44,130 nucleotides of DNA from Cyanobium sp. NIES-981 (GCA_945901765.1 CAMDLO010000012.1:1-44130); one strand, 5' to 3'; shown: positions 30,259 to 39,137, counted from the stretch's first letter. Notes: generated from the sequence alone by a model not told the origin. Made by a program: numbers and translations.

Positions 30259-31149
30259 TCACAGGCCCAGATCCGCGGCGCTGCCGATCTGGGCGGTGCC
30301 GACGCCGTCGCAGCTGCGTTTGATCAGGCCGCTCAGCACGCTGCCCGGACCGATCTCCACGGCTGTGTCGATGCCAGCGCCTGCGAGGCAGTCCATGGTT
30401 TCGCGCCAGCGCACGCCGGTGCACATCTGTTTGCTCAGGCGCTCCTTCAGGGCGGCGCCGCTGGTTTCCGGCCTTGGATCGGTGTTGCTCAGCACCGGGA
30501 TGGTGGCATCGGCGAACGGCACGCTCTCCAGGGCGGCGGCGAAGGCGGCGGCCGGTTCCGCCATCCAGGGAGAGTGGAAAGCGCCGCTCACGGCCAGAGG
30601 CACGGCGCGCTTGCAACTGAGCCTGGCGCTCACATCGGCCACGGCCGCCGGCGTGCCGGAGAGCACCACCTGGGCGGCGCTGTTGTCGTTGGCGATCACC
30701 ACCCCATCAGTCTCGGCGACCAGGCGCTCCAGCAGATCGCGATCGAAGCCCATCACGGCGGTCATCGCCCCGCCGCCGGCCCTGGCCATCAGCTCACTGC
30801 GGGTCCGCATCAGCTGCAGGCCGGTCTCAGCATCAAAGACGCCTGCGGCGTACAGCGCCACCAGTTCCCCGAGGCTGTGGCCGGCCACCAGATCAGCCTG
30901 CCTGCCCTGGGCGCGCAGAGCATCCACCAGCAGGCTCTCCACCACGAACAAGGCCGGCTGGGTGTTGCGGGTGTCGTTCAGATCGGCCAGATCACCCGTG
31001 GCCGCCCCGGCGCAGATCGCCAGCAGGTCGCGGCCCAGCAGTGCGGAAGCCTGTTCGAAGCGCGCAGCGGCGCCGGGCAGCTCCAGCACCCCATCCGCCA
31101 TTCCCGCTTTCTGGGAACCCTGGCCAGGAAACACCCAGGCGATTGCCAT
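30259..31149 (-). CDS. fabD: Malonyl-CoA:ACP transacylase
   Basis: A 296-residue FabD transferring malonyl from CoA to ACP for fatty acid elongation. It starts MAIAWVFPGQGSQKAGM and carries the active-site GHSLGE (Ser92), the GAMTAVMGF segment and SGAFHSPWM with the catalytic His. An in-frame start 15 bp upstream exists, but MAIAWVFPGQGSQ is standard. It lies 71 bp after fabH. Confidence 0.97.
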   Translation of the reverse strand: MAIAWVFPGQGSQKAGMADGVLELPGAAARFEQASALLGRDLLAICAGAATGDLADLNDTRNTQPALFVVESLLVDALRAQGRQADLVAGHSLGELVALYAAGVFDAETGLQLMRTRSELMARAGGGAMTAVMGFDRDLLERLVAETDGVVIANDNSAAQVVLSGTPAAVADVSARLSCKRAVPLAVSGAFHSPWMAEPAAAFAAALESVPFADATIPVLSNTDPRPETSGAALKERLSKQMCTGVRWRETMDCLAGAGIDTAVEIGPGSVLSGLIKRSCDGVGTAQIGSAADLGL

Positions 31150-31220
31150 GCCGTTGCAGCGCATCTGTCGGCCAGGAGGCTACGGCGAAGCCACCGCTCC
31201 CTCCCGGGCGGGCCCGCCGT

Positions 31221-32312
31221 TCACCGCCGCGGCCCGCTCCAGCGCAGCAGCGCCGCGCCCCAGCTCAGCCCTGCACCGAATCCACTGCTGGCCAGCAGGT
31301 GCCCCGGCCTGACCCGGCCGTCCCGCACCGCTTCATCGAGCATCAGCGGGATGGTGGCGGCCGAGGTGTTGCCGTAGTGGGCCAGGTTGCTGAGCACCCG
31401 TTCCGGTGCCATCGCAAACCGTTCGGCCACGGCGTCGAGGATGCGCTGGTTGGCCTGATGCAGCAGCAGCCAGTCGAGCTGGCCGGCCTGCGTGTTGGTG
31501 TGCTCCAGCAGGTCCGCCAGGATCTGGGGCACTTCCCGCACAGCGAACTTGTAGACCTCCTGGCCGTTCATCTGGATCGGCGCAAAGCCGCCCTTCTGCG
31601 CGGAGATCCCATCGAGCAGGGGCTCGCGACCTTCGGTCTGCGCCAGGGTCAGACAGGCGTGGCGACTGCCGTCGGATCGCATCCTGAACCCCAGCAACCC
31701 AGACTCCTCCGCCGGGCAGGCCTGCACCGCCACAGCGGCGGCCCCGTCGCCGAACAGCACGCAGGTGCGGCGGTCGTCCCAGTCGACCCAGCGGCTGAGC
31801 TGGTCGGCGCCGATCACCAGGGCGCGGCGCACGGCGCCGGAGGCGACGTACTGGCCGGCGGTGATCAGGGCGAACAGAAAGCCGCTGCAGGCGGCCGTGA
31901 GGTCGAAGGCCACCGCCCCCGTGGCGCCGAGCGCAGCCTGGATGCGGGGGGCCGTGCCGAACAGATCGTCGGGGCTGGAGGTGGCCAGCAGGATCAGGTC
32001 CACATCGGCCGGGTTCCAGCCCGCATGATCCAGGGCGGTCCGGGCAGCCCGGCTGGCGAGCACGGTGAGCGATTCGTCGGCCCCGGCCACCCGGCGGGCG
32101 CCGATGCCCGTGCGGCTGCGGATCCAGTCGTCGCTCGTCTCGACCCGGCGGCTCAGGTCGCTGTTGCTGAGGCTGGTGCTGGGCATCGCACTGCCGCAAC
32201 CCACCAGGGCCAGGCCCAGACCGGGGGAGATGGCGCTCCCGCTGGTCGGAGCGGTGATGCTGAGCGAGACGCCGGGCGGCACGGGGTGGAACCCGCAGGT
32301 TGGCTCAGTCAA
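31221..32312 (-). CDS. fabH: 3-oxoacyl-ACP synthase III (FabH)
   Basis: A 363-residue KAS III that starts fatty acid synthesis by condensing acetyl-CoA with malonyl-ACP. The catalytic triad is intact: Cys142 in DLTAACSGFL, His in LLHQANQRI and Asn in HYGNTSAAT. ETSDDWIRSRTGIGARR is the family N-terminal motif. TTG 32312 overlaps the plsX stop as TTGA; GTG 32282 is an alternative that trims a non-conserved leader. Confidence 0.96.
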   Translation of the reverse strand: MTEPTCGFHPVPPGVSLSITAPTSGSAISPGLGLALVGCGSAMPSTSLSNSDLSRRVETSDDWIRSRTGIGARRVAGADESLTVLASRAARTALDHAGWNPADVDLILLATSSPDDLFGTAPRIQAALGATGAVAFDLTAACSGFLFALITAGQYVASGAVRRALVIGADQLSRWVDWDDRRTCVLFGDGAAAVAVQACPAEESGLLGFRMRSDGSRHACLTLAQTEGREPLLDGISAQKGGFAPIQMNGQEVYKFAVREVPQILADLLEHTNTQAGQLDWLLLHQANQRILDAVAERFAMAPERVLSNLAHYGNTSAATIPLMLDEAVRDGRVRPGHLLASSGFGAGLSWGAALLRWSGPRR

Positions 32313-33631
32313 CCACAGGTGACCGCATCACCCGTCGGCGCGCTGAGGGCATGCAGGTCGTCCATCACGTGATGGTTGGCGGCGGAATGGGCCAGCCGCA
32401 GGGCGCTGAGCACCGACAGCGCCTTGCTGCTGCCATGGCCAATCACGCAGACGCCATCAACGCCCAGCAGCAGCGCCCCGCCGTGTTCGGCATGGTCGAG
32501 TCGCTTCTTGATCCGGCGCAGGTTGTTGATCAGGAAGGCGGAGCCCACCTTGCCGCGCCGACCCCGGGGCAGCTCCACCTTGATCACATCGAGCAGCACG
32601 CTGCCGACGCTCTCGAGAAACTTGAGCAGCACATTGCCGGTGTAGCCGTCGCACACCACCACATCGAAGTCGCCGGAGAGGATGTCGCGCCCTTCGCAGT
32701 TGCCGGCGAAATGGAAGCGCGGCTCGGCGGCCAGCAGCGGGTAGGTGCGCAGGCAAAGGTCGTTGCCCTTGCACTCCTCCTCGCCGATGTTCACCAGGCC
32801 GATCCGCGGCCTGGCCACCTGCAGCACGTCCCGGCTGTAGATGTTGCCGAGCAGGGCGAACTGCAGCAGCCACTCCGGCTTGCAATCCATGTTGGCCCCA
32901 ACATCGAGCACCAGCACCTGCTGCTCGGGATCGCGCGTCGGGAACAGAGCGCCGATGGCCGGGCGGTCGATGCCCTTGAGGCGCCCCAGCCGGAAAATGG
33001 CTGAGGCCATCACGGCGCCGGAGTTCCCGGCGGAGTACACAGCCGTGGCCTGGCCCTGCTTCACCAGATCCATCGCCACGTTGATGCTGGCGTCGCGTTT
33101 GCGGCGCACCACGGTGGCTTCCTCATCCATGCCCACCGATGGCCCACTGGGGACGAGCTGGATCAGCCCGCGGGCCACAGCGGCGTCCAGGTCATCCTGG
33201 AGCTCCAGGTCGGTGATCGCCGCCTGCAGGCGCTCGGCCTCAGCTACGAACCGCACGCGCAGGGGCAGCCGTTCGACCGCCAGCAGGCAGCCCTCAAGGA
33301 TCGGCCCCGGCGCATGGTCGCCTCCCATGCCATCGACCGCCACCCAGAGCCGATCGGCATCGTTGATCGGAGTGTCCTCATCCGGGCCGCCCAGACCCCG
33401 TTGCAGGCGCCGCAGCGGGTCGAACACCAGTGGCTGCAGCACCGTATTGGCGGCGTAGGTGGCGGCTGACGTGGCGGCGCCCGCCACGCTGCCGGCCGTG
33501 CTGGCCGCTGAGGTTGCCGTTCCCACCAGGCTCGTCACGGCCGCATTGCGCCTGTACCAGATCACCAGGCGGCGGATCGCCCGGTTCGGCTTGGTGCGCT
33601 TGTCAGGCTCCTTCGGTTGCAACGGGTTCAA
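32309..33631 (-). CDS. plsX: Phosphate acyltransferase PlsX with N-terminal extension
   Basis: A 440-residue protein against about 330-350 for most PlsX. The core begins near residue 94 (LWVAVDGMGGDHAPGPILEGCLLA) and includes DEEATVVRRKRDASINVAMDLVK, YSAGNSGAVMASAIFRLGRLKG, VLVLDVGANMDCKPEWLLQFALLG and CDGYTGNVLLKFLES. PlsX makes acyl-phosphate from acyl-ACP for PlsY. The extension has a basic segment (RRLVIWYRRN) and an Ala/Thr/Ser-rich stretch of possible amphipathic helix, which could aid membrane association. TTG 33631 overlaps the end of rpaB by 29 bp; GTG 33565 is possible. Confidence 0.93.
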   Translation of the reverse strand: MNPLQPKEPDKRTKPNRAIRRLVIWYRRNAAVTSLVGTATSAASTAGSVAGAATSAATYAANTVLQPLVFDPLRRLQRGLGGPDEDTPINDADRLWVAVDGMGGDHAPGPILEGCLLAVERLPLRVRFVAEAERLQAAITDLELQDDLDAAVARGLIQLVPSGPSVGMDEEATVVRRKRDASINVAMDLVKQGQATAVYSAGNSGAVMASAIFRLGRLKGIDRPAIGALFPTRDPEQQVLVLDVGANMDCKPEWLLQFALLGNIYSRDVLQVARPRIGLVNIGEEECKGNDLCLRTYPLLAAEPRFHFAGNCEGRDILSGDFDVVVCDGYTGNVLLKFLESVGSVLLDVIKVELPRGRRGKVGSAFLINNLRRIKKRLDHAEHGGALLLGVDGVCVIGHGSSKALSVLSALRLAHSAANHHVMDDLHALSAPTGDAVTCG

Positions 33632-34373
33632 CGATGCGTTGGAACAGGTAGCCGGTGCCGCGGGCTGTGAGGATCAGCTCGGGGTTGGCTGGATCATCCT
33701 CCAGTTTGGAGCGCAGACGGGAGATATGGACATCCACCACGCGGGTGTCCACATGACGTTCCGGGGTATAGCCCCATACCTCCTTGAGGATCTCGCCCCG
33801 GCTGAAGGGCTCGCCGCTGCGGCTCACCAGCAGTTCCAGCAGGCTGAATTCCATGCCGGTGAGCCGGATGCGCTCGTCGCCCCGGTAGACCTGCCGTTTG
33901 TTGGTGTCGATGCGGAGCTCGCCGATCGCGATCAGGCCCGAGTTGGGAATCCCGGCCACGGCGTCCTTCTCGACCCGCCGCAGCACACAGCGGATGCGGG
34001 CCTCCAGCTCCTTCGGGCTGAAGGGCTTCACCACGTAGTCGTCGGCCCCCAGTTCCAGGCCTGTGATCCGGTCGGCCACATCCCCCAGGGCTGTGAGCAT
34101 CACGATCGGCACGTCCGACTCCTTGCGCAGCTCCTGGCAGACGCCGTAGCCATCCAGCTTCGGCATCATCACGTCGAGCACCACCAGGTCGGGGTGGTGG
34201 TTGTGGAAGGCTTCGAGCGCTTCCTGACCATCGCAGGCCGTGATCACCCGATAGCCGATCATCGACAGACGGGTCTCGAGGATGCGGCGGATGCTGGCTT
34301 CGTCATCGACGACCAGGATCGTTTCCTTGGCTTTGGCTGGGGTCGGGGTGGCGGAAAGGGTGGAGGCCGTCAT
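33603..34373 (-). CDS. rpaB: OmpR-type response regulator RpaB
   Basis: A 256-residue essential response regulator (Ycf27). The receiver has ILVVDDE, Asp67 phosphoacceptor in VVLDVMMPKLDGYGVCQELR, and ADDYVVKPFSPKELEAR. The winged-helix domain has [54 protein letters not shown]. RpaB, with Hik33, controls high-light and photosystem genes through HLR1 sites. ATG 34373 gives a short Ala/Thr/Pro leader before AKETILVVDDE; longer readings are not conserved. It leads the lipid genes and overlaps plsX. Confidence 0.97.
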   Translation of the reverse strand: MTASTLSATPTPAKAKETILVVDDEASIRRILETRLSMIGYRVITACDGQEALEAFHNHHPDLVVLDVMMPKLDGYGVCQELRKESDVPIVMLTALGDVADRITGLELGADDYVVKPFSPKELEARIRCVLRRVEKDAVAGIPNSGLIAIGELRIDTNKRQVYRGDERIRLTGMEFSLLELLVSRSGEPFSRGEILKEVWGYTPERHVDTRVVDVHISRLRSKLEDDPANPELILTARGTGYLFQRIVEPVATEGA

Positions 34374-34516
34374 CGCCGTGGCAGGGCTCCTACAACAGTT
34401 GGTCCCTACTGAAAAGGTCTGAGGGGCGAACGTTTCATGCAACGCCACCTTTCTTCATAAGTCGGGTCGGGTCGCCGCCCCCCGGCCCCCGTTGTTTTCT
34501 CTCTGCCGTTCTTCAC

Positions 34517-35971
34517 TTGGCCAGGCCTGTCACCCAGTACGTCTGCACCAGCTGCGGCGCCCAGACCCGTCAGTTCTTCGGTCGCTGCAGCAGCTGCGGC
34601 AGCTGGAACACCCTGGTGGAACAGGCTGCCGCAGCCCCTGCCGACAGCCGCCGCCGCCGGCCGGCGGCCGCGGCGATCGCCCCCGCCCCGCGCCGCTCCC
34701 AGCCGATTGCCGCCGTGGGGGAGCGGCCCCTGCAACGCCTGGCCAGTGGCTACGGCGAGCTGGATCGGGTGCTGGGGGGCGGCCTGGTGCCGGGCTCCCT
34801 GGTGCTGCTGGGCGGCGATCCCGGCATCGGCAAGAGCACCTTGCTGCTCCAGAGCGCCCGGGCGATGGCAGGCCGGGCTGCCGTGCTCTACGTAAGCGCC
34901 GAGGAATCGGCCCAGCAGGTGAAGCTGCGCTGGCGTCGGCTGGCCGGCATGGAGGAGCGTGGTGGAGAGGGCGAAGGCGGTGGGGAGTCGGCTGCGACCG
35001 GGGTCGGCGGCGACTTTCAGCTGCTGGCCGAAACGGATCTGGAACTGGTGTTGCAGGAGCTGGAGGCCCTGCGGCCGGCAGTGGCCATCATCGACAGCAT
35101 TCAGGCCCTGCACGACGCCGAGCTGGCCAGCGCCCCAGGCTCGGTGGCCCAGGTGCGCGAGTGTGCCGCCGCTCTCGCCCGCATCGCCAAGCGCCAGGAC
35201 ACGGCTTTGCTGCTGGTCGGCCATGTGACGAAGGAGGGCATGCTCGCCGGTCCGAAGGTGCTGGAGCACCTGGTGGACGCCGTGCTCACCTTCGAGGGCG
35301 ACCGTTTCGCCAGCCACCGCTTGCTGCGGGCCGTGAAGAACCGCTTCGGCGCCACCCACGAGCTGGGGGTGTTCGAGATGCGCGACCGGGGCCTGGCGGA
35401 GGTGAGCAACCCCAGCGAGCTGTTTCTCGGGGCCGGCGAGCCCAGCAGCGGCACCGCCACGATCGTGGCCTGTGAGGGCACCCGGCCCCTGGTGGTGGAG
35501 CTGCAGGCCCTGGTGAGCACCACCAGCTATGCGAGCCCGCGCCGCAGTGCCACCGGCATCGCCGTGAACCGCCTGCATCAGATCCTGGCGGTGCTGGAGA
35601 AGCACCTGGGCCTGCCCCTCTCGCGCTTCGACTGCTACCTGGCGGTGGCTGGCGGCCTGGAGGTGGAGGAGCCGTCGGCTGATCTGGGGGTGGCGGCCGC
35701 TGTTGTGGCCAGCTACCGCGACCTCACCCTGCCGGCGGGCACGGTGCTGATGGGGGAGCTGGGGCTGGGCGGCCAGCTGCGGCCCGTGGGCCAGCTGGAG
35801 CTGCGCCTGCAGGAAGCGGCCCGTCTGGGCTTCACCCGGGCCGTGCTGCCCAGGGGCTCGGGTCTGGCCAAGGCTGCGGCAGGGCTTGGGCTGGAGCTGC
35901 TGGAGGCCGGCACGGTGGCGTCGGCCCTGGTGGCGGCCCTGGGGGTGAATCCGGCGGCAGATCAGCCGTGA
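34517..35971 (+). CDS. radA: DNA repair protein RadA
   Basis: A 484-residue RadA/Sms with a zinc finger (Cys10, Cys13, Cys24, Cys27), Walker A GDPGIGKST at about 100-108, the RadA-specific KNRFGATHELGVFEM and a C-terminal Lon-like domain (EPSADLGVAAAVVASYRDL, GELGLGGQLRPV). It supports branch migration in recombination. A Gly/Glu-rich insertion (about 145-166) is not standard. TTG 34517 is the only start before the zinc finger. Divergent from rpaB, 143 bp apart. Confidence 0.95.
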   Translation: MARPVTQYVCTSCGAQTRQFFGRCSSCGSWNTLVEQAAAAPADSRRRRPAAAAIAPAPRRSQPIAAVGERPLQRLASGYGELDRVLGGGLVPGSLVLLGGDPGIGKSTLLLQSARAMAGRAAVLYVSAEESAQQVKLRWRRLAGMEERGGEGEGGGESAATGVGGDFQLLAETDLELVLQELEALRPAVAIIDSIQALHDAELASAPGSVAQVRECAAALARIAKRQDTALLLVGHVTKEGMLAGPKVLEHLVDAVLTFEGDRFASHRLLRAVKNRFGATHELGVFEMRDRGLAEVSNPSELFLGAGEPSSGTATIVACEGTRPLVVELQALVSTTSYASPRRSATGIAVNRLHQILAVLEKHLGLPLSRFDCYLAVAGGLEVEEPSADLGVAAAVVASYRDLTLPAGTVLMGELGLGGQLRPVGQLELRLQEAARLGFTRAVLPRGSGLAKAAAGLGLELLEAGTVASALVAALGVNPAADQP

Positions 35972-35984
35972 GCCGTGCCCGCGC

Positions 35985-37388
35985 TCAGTGGCGGAAGCTG
36001 GGCTCATCGGCTGCCGGCGGCAGCGGCTGCTGCGCCGTGGCCAGCCAGGCCAGATTGCGTTCCAGATCGGCGAGCAGCTGATCGGCCATGTCGCTGCTGA
36101 AGCCGGCCCGCACCACGATCCGCAGCACGCTGCGGTGCTCCTGATTGGCCGGAAGGGTGTAGGCCGGGACCTGCCAGCCCCGGCTGCGCAGCAGCGCCGA
36201 GAGGTGAAACACGTTCCAGTTGGTCACCTCGGGATCACATTCGATCGCGAACACCGGCAGCTGTCCCCGCGGGTGGCTCACCAACCGCAGGGGCGACATG
36301 GTGGCCAGACGGTCGGCCAGGCGGCAGGCGATCGCCTCCAGGCTGGCCATCCGCTGGCGGTAGCCCTCCCGGCCCAGATGCAGGAAATTGAAGTACTGGG
36401 CCACCACCTGGGCGCCGGGCCGGGAAAAGTTCATGCCGATCGTCGGCATGGTGCCGCCGAGGTAATTCACGTTGAAGCGCAGCTCCTCGGGCAGGACTTC
36501 GCCGCTGCGCCACAGCACCCAGCCCACCCCGGGCAGCACGCCGCCGTACTTGTGGCCGCTGGTGTTGATCGACACCACCCGGGGCAGCCGGAAATCCCAG
36601 GCCCACTCCGGCGCGTTGAAGGGGGCGACGAAACCGCCGGAGGCGCCATCCACGTGGATCGGGATGTCGAGGCCGGTGCGCTGCTGCAGGGCGTCGAGCG
36701 CCCGGGCGATTGCATCGATCGGTTCGTAGCTGCCGTCGAAGGTGCTCCCGACGATGCCCACCACCCCGATTGTGTTGGCATCGCAGCGCTGCAGCGCTTC
36801 CTCGGCGCTCAGGTGCAGACGGTCGGCCTCCAGGGGCACCAGACGCGGTTCCACATCGAAGTAGGTGCAGAACTTGTCCCAGCAGATCTGGGTGTTGGCC
36901 CCCATCACCAGGTTGGGTCGACCGGCATCGAGTCCCTCCGCCAGGCGTCGTTGCCGCCAGCGCCACTTGAGCACCAGGCCGCCGAGCATGCAGCCTTCGC
37001 TCGAGCCGGTGGTGGAGGTTCCCACCGCGGCGAGCGGATCGGGAGCATGCCAGAGGTCGGCCAGGATGCGCAGGCACCGTTCCTCCAGCTCGGCTGTCTG
37101 GGGATATTCGTCCTTGTCGATGATGTTCTTGTCGGCACACTCCTCCATCAGCCGCCTGGCCTCTGGTTCCATCCAGGTCCCCACGAAGGTGGCCAGGTTG
37201 AGGCGGGCGTTGCCATCCAGCATCAGGTGGTCGTGAATCAGCTGATAGGCCAGATCACCAGGCAGCCCCTGATCGTTCAGGCGGTTTCGGGGAATCTCCA
37301 TCGACTCCAGCTGGCGCAGGCGCAGCCTGTGACTGATCGGTCCGCTCAGATCGAGCTGCTCGGCATGATCCGGATGCGGGCGCGTCAT
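35985..37388 (-). CDS. gadB: Glutamate decarboxylase
   Basis: A 467-residue PLP-dependent group II decarboxylase of the GadB type, making GABA from glutamate. PLP site: Asp247 in HVDGASGGFVAPF and Lys280 in SINTSGHKYG. GTSTTGSSEGCMLGGLVLKWRW and NLATFVGTWMEPEARRLM are GAD-specific. The C-terminus lacks a clear calmodulin-like site, as in bacteria. ATG 37388, with GTG 37397 as alternative. Divergent from an amidase gene, 42 bp apart, and convergent with radA, 13 bp apart. Confidence 0.94.
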   Translation of the reverse strand: MTRPHPDHAEQLDLSGPISHRLRLRQLESMEIPRNRLNDQGLPGDLAYQLIHDHLMLDGNARLNLATFVGTWMEPEARRLMEECADKNIIDKDEYPQTAELEERCLRILADLWHAPDPLAAVGTSTTGSSEGCMLGGLVLKWRWRQRRLAEGLDAGRPNLVMGANTQICWDKFCTYFDVEPRLVPLEADRLHLSAEEALQRCDANTIGVVGIVGSTFDGSYEPIDAIARALDALQQRTGLDIPIHVDGASGGFVAPFNAPEWAWDFRLPRVVSINTSGHKYGGVLPGVGWVLWRSGEVLPEELRFNVNYLGGTMPTIGMNFSRPGAQVVAQYFNFLHLGREGYRQRMASLEAIACRLADRLATMSPLRLVSHPRGQLPVFAIECDPEVTNWNVFHLSALLRSRGWQVPAYTLPANQEHRSVLRIVVRAGFSSDMADQLLADLERNLAWLATAQQPLPPAADEPSFRH

Positions 37389-37430
37389 GGGCAGCACGGT
37401 CGAAAGGAGGTTGGCCGCATTTAAATCGCG

Positions 37431-38426
37431 GTGCCGGCCTGTCGTCGTCACGGCCCCGACCTGCTCACTGTTCGTGCATCCCCTGTCGCCGTGCTGCCGC
37501 TCCACCGCCTGCTGAGCTACACCCTGCCTGAGCCCCCGGCTGCCGGTGCCGGTCTGCGTCTGGCCCTCTGGCAGGGCAGCGGCATCGCCGCCACGCCCGC
37601 CGCGGTGAGCGAGAACCTCACGCGTCTGGAGCACGTGGCCGAGCGTGCCGCCGCGTTGCAGGTCCAGCTGCTGGCGTTTCCAGAGCTGTATCTCAGCGGC
37701 TACATCGTCACCCCAGAGCTGGCCCGCGCCCTGGCTGAACCGGTTGACGGCCCCAGCCTGCAGCGCGTCGCTGCCTGTGCCCGCCGCCATGGCGTCGCCA
37801 TGGCCTGCCCCTATCCAGAGCGGGCTGTGGTGGCGGGGGAAGAGCGCTTCTACGACGCCATCGCCCTGTTCGGTGGCGATGGGACGCTGCTGCGCAACTA
37901 TCGCAAGACCCACCTGTGGGGGCCCGACGAGCGGCGCTGCTGGAGCCCTGGCTACAGGGAGCCGGAGGAGGGGCCGCCGTTCACGGTGCAGGCGGTGAAC
38001 GGCATCGGTGTCGGTCTGCTCAACTGCTATGAAGCGGAGTTCCCCGAGCTGAGCCGGCGCCTGGCCCTGGCCGGAGCGAAGCTGGTGCTGATCCCCACCG
38101 CGGCTGATCTCTGGGCCGAGCTGAGCAGCGGCCGCCGCACCAGCCAGGCCTATCCGGATGTCTCCCGCTCCCTGATCCCGGCCAACGCCATCCAGAACAA
38201 CTGCTTCATCGCCTACAGCAACCGCTGCGGCGTGGAAACGGTGGAGGGGGTCGAAAAGGCGGCCTACCTCGGCAACAGCATCATCTGCGGTCCGCATGGC
38301 GACGTGCTGGTGGCGGCCCGGCCCGAACCCACCCTGCTGGTCGCAGACTGCGTACCAGGGCTGTACGGCAGCCTGCACCCGGAGAACACCGACTATCTGG
38401 CTGACCGCAGGCCGGAGCTCTACTGA
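37431..38426 (+). CDS. Carbon-nitrogen hydrolase (nitrilase superfamily amidase)
   Basis: A 331-residue protein with the full catalytic triad: Glu85 in FPELYLSGY, Lys159 in RNYRKTHLWGP and Cys199 in GLLNCYEAEFPE. The CYEAEFPE context resembles aliphatic amidases such as 5-aminopentanamidase or guanidinobutyramide hydrolase more than cyanide-type nitrilases. An in-frame stop lies just upstream of GTG 37431; GTG 37491 is a later option. Its divergent partner, glutamate decarboxylase, makes GABA, so release of GABA or a related omega-amino acid from an amide is possible. This is inference. Confidence 0.86.
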   Translation: MPACRRHGPDLLTVRASPVAVLPLHRLLSYTLPEPPAAGAGLRLALWQGSGIAATPAAVSENLTRLEHVAERAAALQVQLLAFPELYLSGYIVTPELARALAEPVDGPSLQRVAACARRHGVAMACPYPERAVVAGEERFYDAIALFGGDGTLLRNYRKTHLWGPDERRCWSPGYREPEEGPPFTVQAVNGIGVGLLNCYEAEFPELSRRLALAGAKLVLIPTAADLWAELSSGRRTSQAYPDVSRSLIPANAIQNNCFIAYSNRCGVETVEGVEKAAYLGNSIICGPHGDVLVAARPEPTLLVADCVPGLYGSLHPENTDYLADRRPELY

Positions 38427-38451
38427 CTTCCATGGGTGATGGAGCCACCAG

Positions 38452-38469
38452 GGCCTGAATGCTCAGGCC
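38452..38469. terminator. Hairpin GGCCTGA-ATGC-TCAGGCC after the amidase gene
   Basis: A perfect 7-bp stem with a 4-nt loop begins 25 bp after the amidase stop. There is no strong T-tract, so termination is possible but not certain. Confidence 0.4.
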
Positions 38470-38570
38470 GTTCGACTCCCCACTCTTGCCGCTGTGCCCG
38501 CTTTGCTAAGCGTGCTGAGTGTGCCCAGCGTGGGATGGTTCCGCCAGGCCCTGATTCAGAAAAACTCTGA

Positions 38571-38594
38571 TTCCGAAGCGTTTGCTTCGGAATT
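38571..38594 (-). terminator. Strong hairpin plus T-tract, terminator for ycf3
   Basis: ATTCCGAAGC-GTTT-GCTTCGGAAT is a perfect 10-bp stem with a 4-nt loop, between convergent genes. Read on the minus strand it is followed within 5 nt by GTTTTTCT, a good intrinsic terminator for ycf3. An extra copy of TTTGCTTCGGAA lies immediately beside it (38595-38608). Confidence 0.75.
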
Positions 38595-38615
38595 CTTTGC
38601 TTCGGAAGTGTTAAT

Positions 38616-39137
38616 TCAGAAGTAGACGTCCACATTGCCGCGGCCGCTGGTCTTGAGCCAGTTCTGTGCTTCGATGTAGTTGTTCGGGGCGAGGCGGATC
38701 GCCTTGCTCCAGAAGTCGGCAGCCTGGTCGTACTGGCGGTCTGCTTCGTCGGCTTCCCCCTGCTCTTCAGCGATCGAGCCGAGGTGGTGATGGATCACCG
38801 CCATGTTGTTGAGCGCCTGGGGCATCTTGCCGTTGAGATCCAGGGCCTGGCCGTAGTAATCAAGCGCTTTGGCATGCTCGCCGTTGGAGGCGAACACAAG
38901 CGCCATGTTGTAGAGGATGAAGGCTTTGTCGTTCGGGTCGTCCTCCAGTTTGAGGGCTTCCTGATAGTTTTCCAGCGCCTCGGCGTACTCGCCGTCGGCC
39001 TGGGCGCTCATGCCGTCGCGGTAATAGGCAAAGGCCTCCTTGGCGCGCCGGTTGGTGGGCAGCACCTTGAGGATCAGGTCGGCCATCACCGTGAAGCTCT
39101 TGTCGATGAAGTTGTCGTTGCGTTGGGAGCGGGGCAC
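38616..39137 (-). CDS. ycf3: Photosystem I assembly protein Ycf3
   Basis: A 173-residue TPR protein, the usual Ycf3 length. N-terminal [61 protein letters not shown] is diagnostic. Three TPRs follow (about 35-68, 72-105 and 120-153), ending DVYF. Ycf3 chaperones PSI subunits on the thylakoid stromal face. GTG 39137 gives VPRSQRND; the longer upstream reading runs into the tmk promoter and start and is not conserved. Confidence 0.97.
   Translation of the reverse strand: MPRSQRNDNFIDKSFTVMADLILKVLPTNRRAKEAFAYYRDGMSAQADGEYAEALENYQEALKLEDDPNDKAFILYNMALVFASNGEHAKALDYYGQALDLNGKMPQALNNMAVIHHHLGSIAEEQGEADEADRQYDQAADFWSKAIRLAPNNYIEAQNWLKTSGRGNVDVYF

Noticed and set aside
35988-37424. 478-residue plus-strand open frame
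   Set aside because: Antisense to the glutamate decarboxylase gene.
37389-38378. N-terminal extension of the decarboxylase frame
   Set aside because: Runs antisense through the amidase gene, whose Glu-Lys-Cys triad is intact; the GAD N-terminus starts properly at 37388.
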